Below are positions 60,361 to 64,000 of a DNA stretch of 64,000 bases, piece by piece. The notes below the pieces were generated by a model. It was not told the origin of the DNA and did no database searches. It saw only the letters and a list, made by a program, of their open reading frames with translations. The position numbers were made by a program, and so were the translations under genes. The stretch comes from Cryptomeria japonica (lineage: Eukaryota; Streptophyta; Pinopsida; Cupressales; Cupressaceae). Within the stretch, counting starts at the first letter, position 1, and every line of letters starts with the position of its first letter. Location: NCBI RefSeq assembly GCF_030272615.1, contig NC_081412.1:683714583-683778582 (forward strand), in the 5' to 3' direction.

Positions 60361-61869
60361 ATAGAAGTACCTCACGCACTAAGAAGTTGCTCTTATGCAT
60401 TAAACTGCCCTGATTTTTCCTACGGTTGGTTTTTTTTTTTTTTTTTTGCAAATTTTGAAATTTTGTTGTGAAATTTTCAAGTTTGATGGATGATTTTCTG
60501 AAGTAGTAAATGCAAGCATGGCATAAAAAGTACAACCATTTTTCCTAATCTAACAAAAAGTGTATGTTCTACGAGGATGTGTTCAAATCTCCAATATTTT
60601 AATTGGTTTGGATACAAATAATACACTTCAGAAAGACTCTTTAGTCAAGGGTCATAAATAACATCATAGCCCACTAGTCTCGATACTCTGTCAGCTCAAA
60701 CAGCCATGTCAACCCCTAGAGGGCGCCCATTTTTTTGCCTTTTTCCAGAAATTAACTCAAAGTGAATTGCTTCATAGTTGAGTAGTTATCTTGGGAGATA
60801 AATGGTGAGTAATCTTGAGGGCAGATTCTTCCCCACCCTTGCACTATGATGTTATAAATGTCTGGTTACTGACTCGGTTCCAAGCTTCTATTTCTATGGT
60901 TCGTAATTAGGCTTCCCATTCGACCGTCAGTGATAAACTCCCTCAGGAGGCTTCCCAACCTTTAGAACAAAGGCTTTACGTATCTCAAGGATACTAGGGG
61001 AAGGCTAATCGCTGTGCGCAACCGTTGAAAAGGACTTTCGTCACTTTCTACTTTTGATTATAGTGGGTTGGAATTCTTATCGTCAAAGTCGTTCCCCACT
61101 TAGGTTGTTCCCTTCACACCGGCCATAAATGACTTTAAGAGTTGATTCCAACTCCTCGGGAAGGCAGGCCTGCTAAAGGATGTAAATGCTTGAAATATAG
61201 AAAGCTGTAAGAGTGGTCTGAATTTTTTATCACCCAGTTAAGGGGAGAGCATATTTCTTCCACTTTCGAGACAAAGCAATCAAGTTGTTCTTTTTAGCCT
61301 TCAAGACAATGATTTTCTAACTTCTATTTGGAGATGTTGCTCCAACAAGCATGATGTTCTTTTTAACCTTTCATAGCAAAGTGTATATTTCCAAAACCTT
61401 TGAAAAATAAATCTGGTCAACAAAGTAAATCATGATGTTTTGTCGGCAAAATGAAAATAGATAGGGGAAAACTTTCCCTCTTTGCTTTGCACAAAATGAA
61501 AATGAGGTTCTTTTACTTTGCAGAAATGAAGTGAATCCTTTTAGACACCAAAGGAAAGTGAGGTTCGTTTTAAGCTTTTGCAAAAGGTAAATTTGCTTGT
61601 TCTTTTTTAGAGCTTCCAAATGAAGTGTTTTTCCTAACTTGTAGGAATGAAAGGTTTGCTTTGTTTTTCTTTTTAACATGCAATAAAGAAAGATGAATTA
61701 TTTTTACTAACTTTGAAAGAAAGCAAAGAAAACTAGACTGGTCCCCTTTGTTCCTGCATAAAATGTTAGAACCTGCACATAGTCAGTTAGCAAAAAAAAA
61801 TCAAATCATCATGGTGGGCTTCACAAGCCTAATTTTTATCTTTCGGTTACAAATTATATTCTATCTGTG

Positions 61870-62150
61870 ATGTGCTATAGAATAGACTATATGTGCTACA
61901 ATATACCCTCGATGCGCTAAAAGAAAGTCTCAACGCGCTACATTGTTTTCTGGATGCGCTACTCTGTGCGTCAAAAGCACTGCTCTAGTTTTCTCCCACG
62001 CTGAGACCTACAAGAAACTGGTGATTTGATGCAATAATGTATATACTTCACGCGCTAGGTGATGGACTCCACGAGCTGAACAGTGGACCAGATGCGCTAT
62101 GCTATTTACTGGATGCGCTAAACAGTGAACTGAACGCACTAATTCATTTT
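61870..62150 (-). repeat. TAGCGC motif array C
   Basis: Six exact GCGCTA words on the + strand between 61914 and 62118, with GTGCTA, GCACTA and GAGCTG variants between. Same orientation as array B, near the 5' LTR. Confidence 0.9.
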
Positions 62151-62207
62151 TCACATGTGCCTACAAAAGTAGTTAATTTCAAAAACTGATTTGATATATG
62201 GGTTCGG

Positions 62208-62225
62208 GCCCCACAGTGGGCGCTA
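62208..62225 (-). promoter_or_regulatory. Primer-site region of element 5
   Basis: On the - strand TAGCGCCCACTGTGGGGC follows the 5' LTR by four bases. It resembles TGGCGCC-type plant Gypsy primer sites with TGG changed to TAG. It also contains the array word TAGCGC. Confidence 0.55.
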
Positions 62226-62229
62226 GAAA

Positions 62230-63693
62230 TGTATGTGAGAAAAGTGGGTCAATAGAACTCAATATATGAAAAATGTTCCAAAAGACTTGTCCACACATAC
62301 ACACAGGACTTCTTGATGCAAGCTATAGAGTAACGAAGTATTACTCATCTTTCCAAGGTGGGTCCCATGGTTCTCTATCTCACAATGTCCCTCAAATCAA
62401 TGTTTTTTCTCTCAGATCATTGAGCAAAATGGTTTAGGGATGGCAAATGCAAGAATGAGGGATGTTTTGATAGATTTTAGAATGAAATGAATCCTAAGCT
62501 ATGCATGATCTTAAAATGCAATAAACTAGATTATAAGATGACAAGGTTAGCATGAATACTATCCTAACATGATATATTTAGTCTATGACTGAGCTAAATG
62601 ATAAAGAAAGTATTCTAAACATGCATATTTAGACTAATTTCTATTTAAAAGAGAGGCTAAAATGATGAGCATAAAAATGATATGAAAGCTTGAATGTATT
62701 TAAGCATAAGTGTGATACTACAAATTTGGAGGATGATCAAAATGGAGGAATGAGAGCTTTTATTTATAGAAAAAATAGGGCAATGGATGGTCAGGATTAA
62801 AAGAGTTGATCAAGGGTTGAATTTGAAAGTTGGGGATCCATGTTTGCAATTTGCACCAATGAAATGGTGACAAGTGTCAACATAGGGTTGGATTGAGAGA
62901 AGGGGTTGGAGGCATTAAATGCCTGAGAAGGCCTCATGGTCATCTAGAGATAAGGGTTAAGCTTAAGTTAGGCTTACCCAATGGATTAAGAGTTAATCCA
63001 GGGATAAGACTTTGTGCAAATGATTAAGAGATAATCATGGTCAAAGCATTAAAGGCTTGATGAGACCCTTGGGTTGGATGAAGGTTGAGTTAAAATAAAT
63101 TCTTTAACCATGTAAGAGGGTTTGAGTTAACCATTAATGGTTATGAAGACTTTGGGGATATTAAGTGGTTGAGGATTTGAAGCCTTTAATGGTTATCAAA
63201 GACTTTAAGGTTTTGAGAAGTGACCTCCCCTTGCTTAGGGATGTGACAAAGTTTAGAAGATGGGTTAGGCTAATTAGAAGCGATTAGAAGAGTCTAGAAT
63301 GGATTTAGAAATAGGTTTTAGGATGCAAGTGGGAGATGCAAGTGGGAGATGTAGGAAAATGCAAGTGGGTGGAAGAATAATAGAATTTAATTGAAATAAA
63401 GTTAATTTAATTCAATTTGGTTGCAATTTAGGGAAATTAAATAAATTAGATTTATTTAATTTAGGATAACTAATTTAATTAAATTTGAATTTAATTAAAA
63501 GTGGATAGGGGGATTTAATTGAATAAAATGATTTATTCATTAAATGGTATAGTGAATTTAATTTAAATAAATTGAGTAATTTATTTAATTTAAATAGGAG
63601 AATGTGGGTAATTTAATTAAATTGGATTTAATTAAATAGAGAAATGAACATAAAATATTCATTTAGGAATATGGTCATTTTTATACGTCTACA
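62230..63693 (-). repeat. 5' LTR of element 5
   Basis: 1,464 bp, matching 45440-46890 with few changes, mostly transitions. One difference is an extra tandem copy of a 13-base GGGAGATGCAAGT unit near 63330-63352. Confidence 0.95.
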
Positions 63694-64000
63694 ATTCCAA
63701 CTTCTCTTCTTGATCCTCATCCTATTCTTCCTCAAGCACCTTGTATCTCACAAACTCTTGGCAAGGAATATGATCTCATTGAACAACTTAAAGCTACTCC
63801 TGCCAAGATATCCCTTTGGGATTTGATTCAAACTTCCTCAACCCATCATGGAATGTTACAAGATGCCTTGAAAAATTTTATTGTCCCATCTACAATGACA
63901 TCCAATAACATGGCTTACTTAATTAATTTGATCATATCCCTTAAATCTCAAATTATGTTTGCACAAGATGAGTTACCTTCTAGTGAGATCCAACGTCAAT
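63694..64000 (+). CDS. gag-pol linker of element Y, continued, partial
   Basis: Open to the window edge in the frame that joins 45439. PTSLLDPHPILPQ, then EYDLIEQLKATPAKISLWDL and THHGMLQDALKNF. The same region of element 5 reads YDLVSQLRKTPAQISILDLL, so this is the stretch just before a Gypsy protease. No stop seen in about 100 codons. Confidence 0.7.
   Translation, partial: MPTSLLDPHPILPQAPCISQTLGKEYDLIEQLKATPAKISLWDLIQTSSTHHGMLQDALKNFIVPSTMTSNNMAYLINLIISLKSQIMFAQDELPSSEIQRQ

Larger units (their letters stand above)
59174..62207 (-). other. Long 5' leader of element 5
   Basis: About 3 kb between PBS region and gag. An open stretch at 59247-59627 has no recognisable domain. The leader holds two TAGCGC arrays, a T-run near 60430-60450, and otherwise unassigned sequence. 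Long leaders, sometimes spliced, occur in Tat/Ogre-type elements. Confidence 0.6.
45440..63693 (-). mobile_element. Gypsy LTR retrotransposon with convergent extra gene, element 5
   Basis: 18.25 kb. LTRs at 45440-46890 and 62230-63693 start TGTA and end TACA. ATTCT (45435-45439) and ATTCC (63694-63698) are a 4-of-5 target duplication, and removing the element joins the gag frame of Y. On the - strand: a 2.9-kb leader, gag, protease, G-patch-like linker, reverse transcriptase, RNase H, integrase. This is Ty3/Gypsy order. A + strand gene at 47307-50364 lies between integrase and the 3' LTR, pointing toward integrase. That layout is known for Tat-type plant Gypsy elements. Youngest layer with element 3, but all genes carry stops. 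Confidence 0.95.

Noticed and set aside
1-64000. Host protein-coding genes, tRNA or rRNA genes
   Set aside because: All longer open frames are explained by transposable elements. No cloverleaf, rRNA segment or conserved host exon was recognised by eye; a tRNA scan was not run.

Overview
The window is transposable-element DNA from a large, AT-rich plant nuclear genome. I see no host gene. Every coding stretch belongs to a retrotransposon or a DNA-transposase relic, and nearly all are broken. Four families of long-LTR elements, several levels of nesting and long degenerate non-coding stretches suggest a gymnosperm, most likely a conifer. That assignment is inference; no marker gene is present.

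Layout. 1-115 and 8798-9260 are AT-rich imperfect repeats split by Copia element 1 (116-8797, + strand, TSD TAATT). 9468-12491 is a decayed multi-exon transposase-like gene on the - strand. Element 2 (12970-21849, - strand) is an LTR element with no pol; its left LTR carries a 993-bp terminal-inverted-repeat (TIR) insertion, and a probable relative of that insertion lies at 22692-23633. Copia element 4 (24106-43417, + strand) is split by a solo LTR (29248-30708, TSD CTCAC) and by a second LTR remnant (30990-39977). That remnant is itself split by element 3 (31635-39611, - strand, TSD GGGTT), a second pol-less element. From 43421 a Gypsy-like element Y (+ strand) begins. Its gag reading frame is interrupted at 45439 by the 18-kb Gypsy element 5 (45440-63693, - strand) and resumes at 63694, running off the window.

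How the parts work together. Elements 1 and 4 are ordinary Copia elements (gag, protease, integrase, reverse transcriptase, RNase H), all inactivated. Elements 2 and 3 use the same initiator-Met-type primer site, purine tract and LTR-end signature, but carry only a coiled-coil/zinc-knuckle ORF1 and a shared ORF2 of about 1,100 codons of unknown function. They look like non-autonomous parasites of the Copia machinery. Element 5 has gag, protease, a G-patch-like module, reverse transcriptase, RNase H and integrase on the - strand, plus a convergent + strand gene for a plant-mobile-domain-like protein with its own TATA box and plausible intron. Arrays of the word TAGCGC lie in the leader of each of its two transcription units.

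Across the elements the premature stops are mostly what C-to-T (or G-to-A) change at CAG, CAA, CGA or TGG would give. This fits decay of methylated DNA.

Most limits of the LTR elements are exact to a few bases, from paired LTR ends and target-site duplications. Functions come from recognised motifs only; no search was run.
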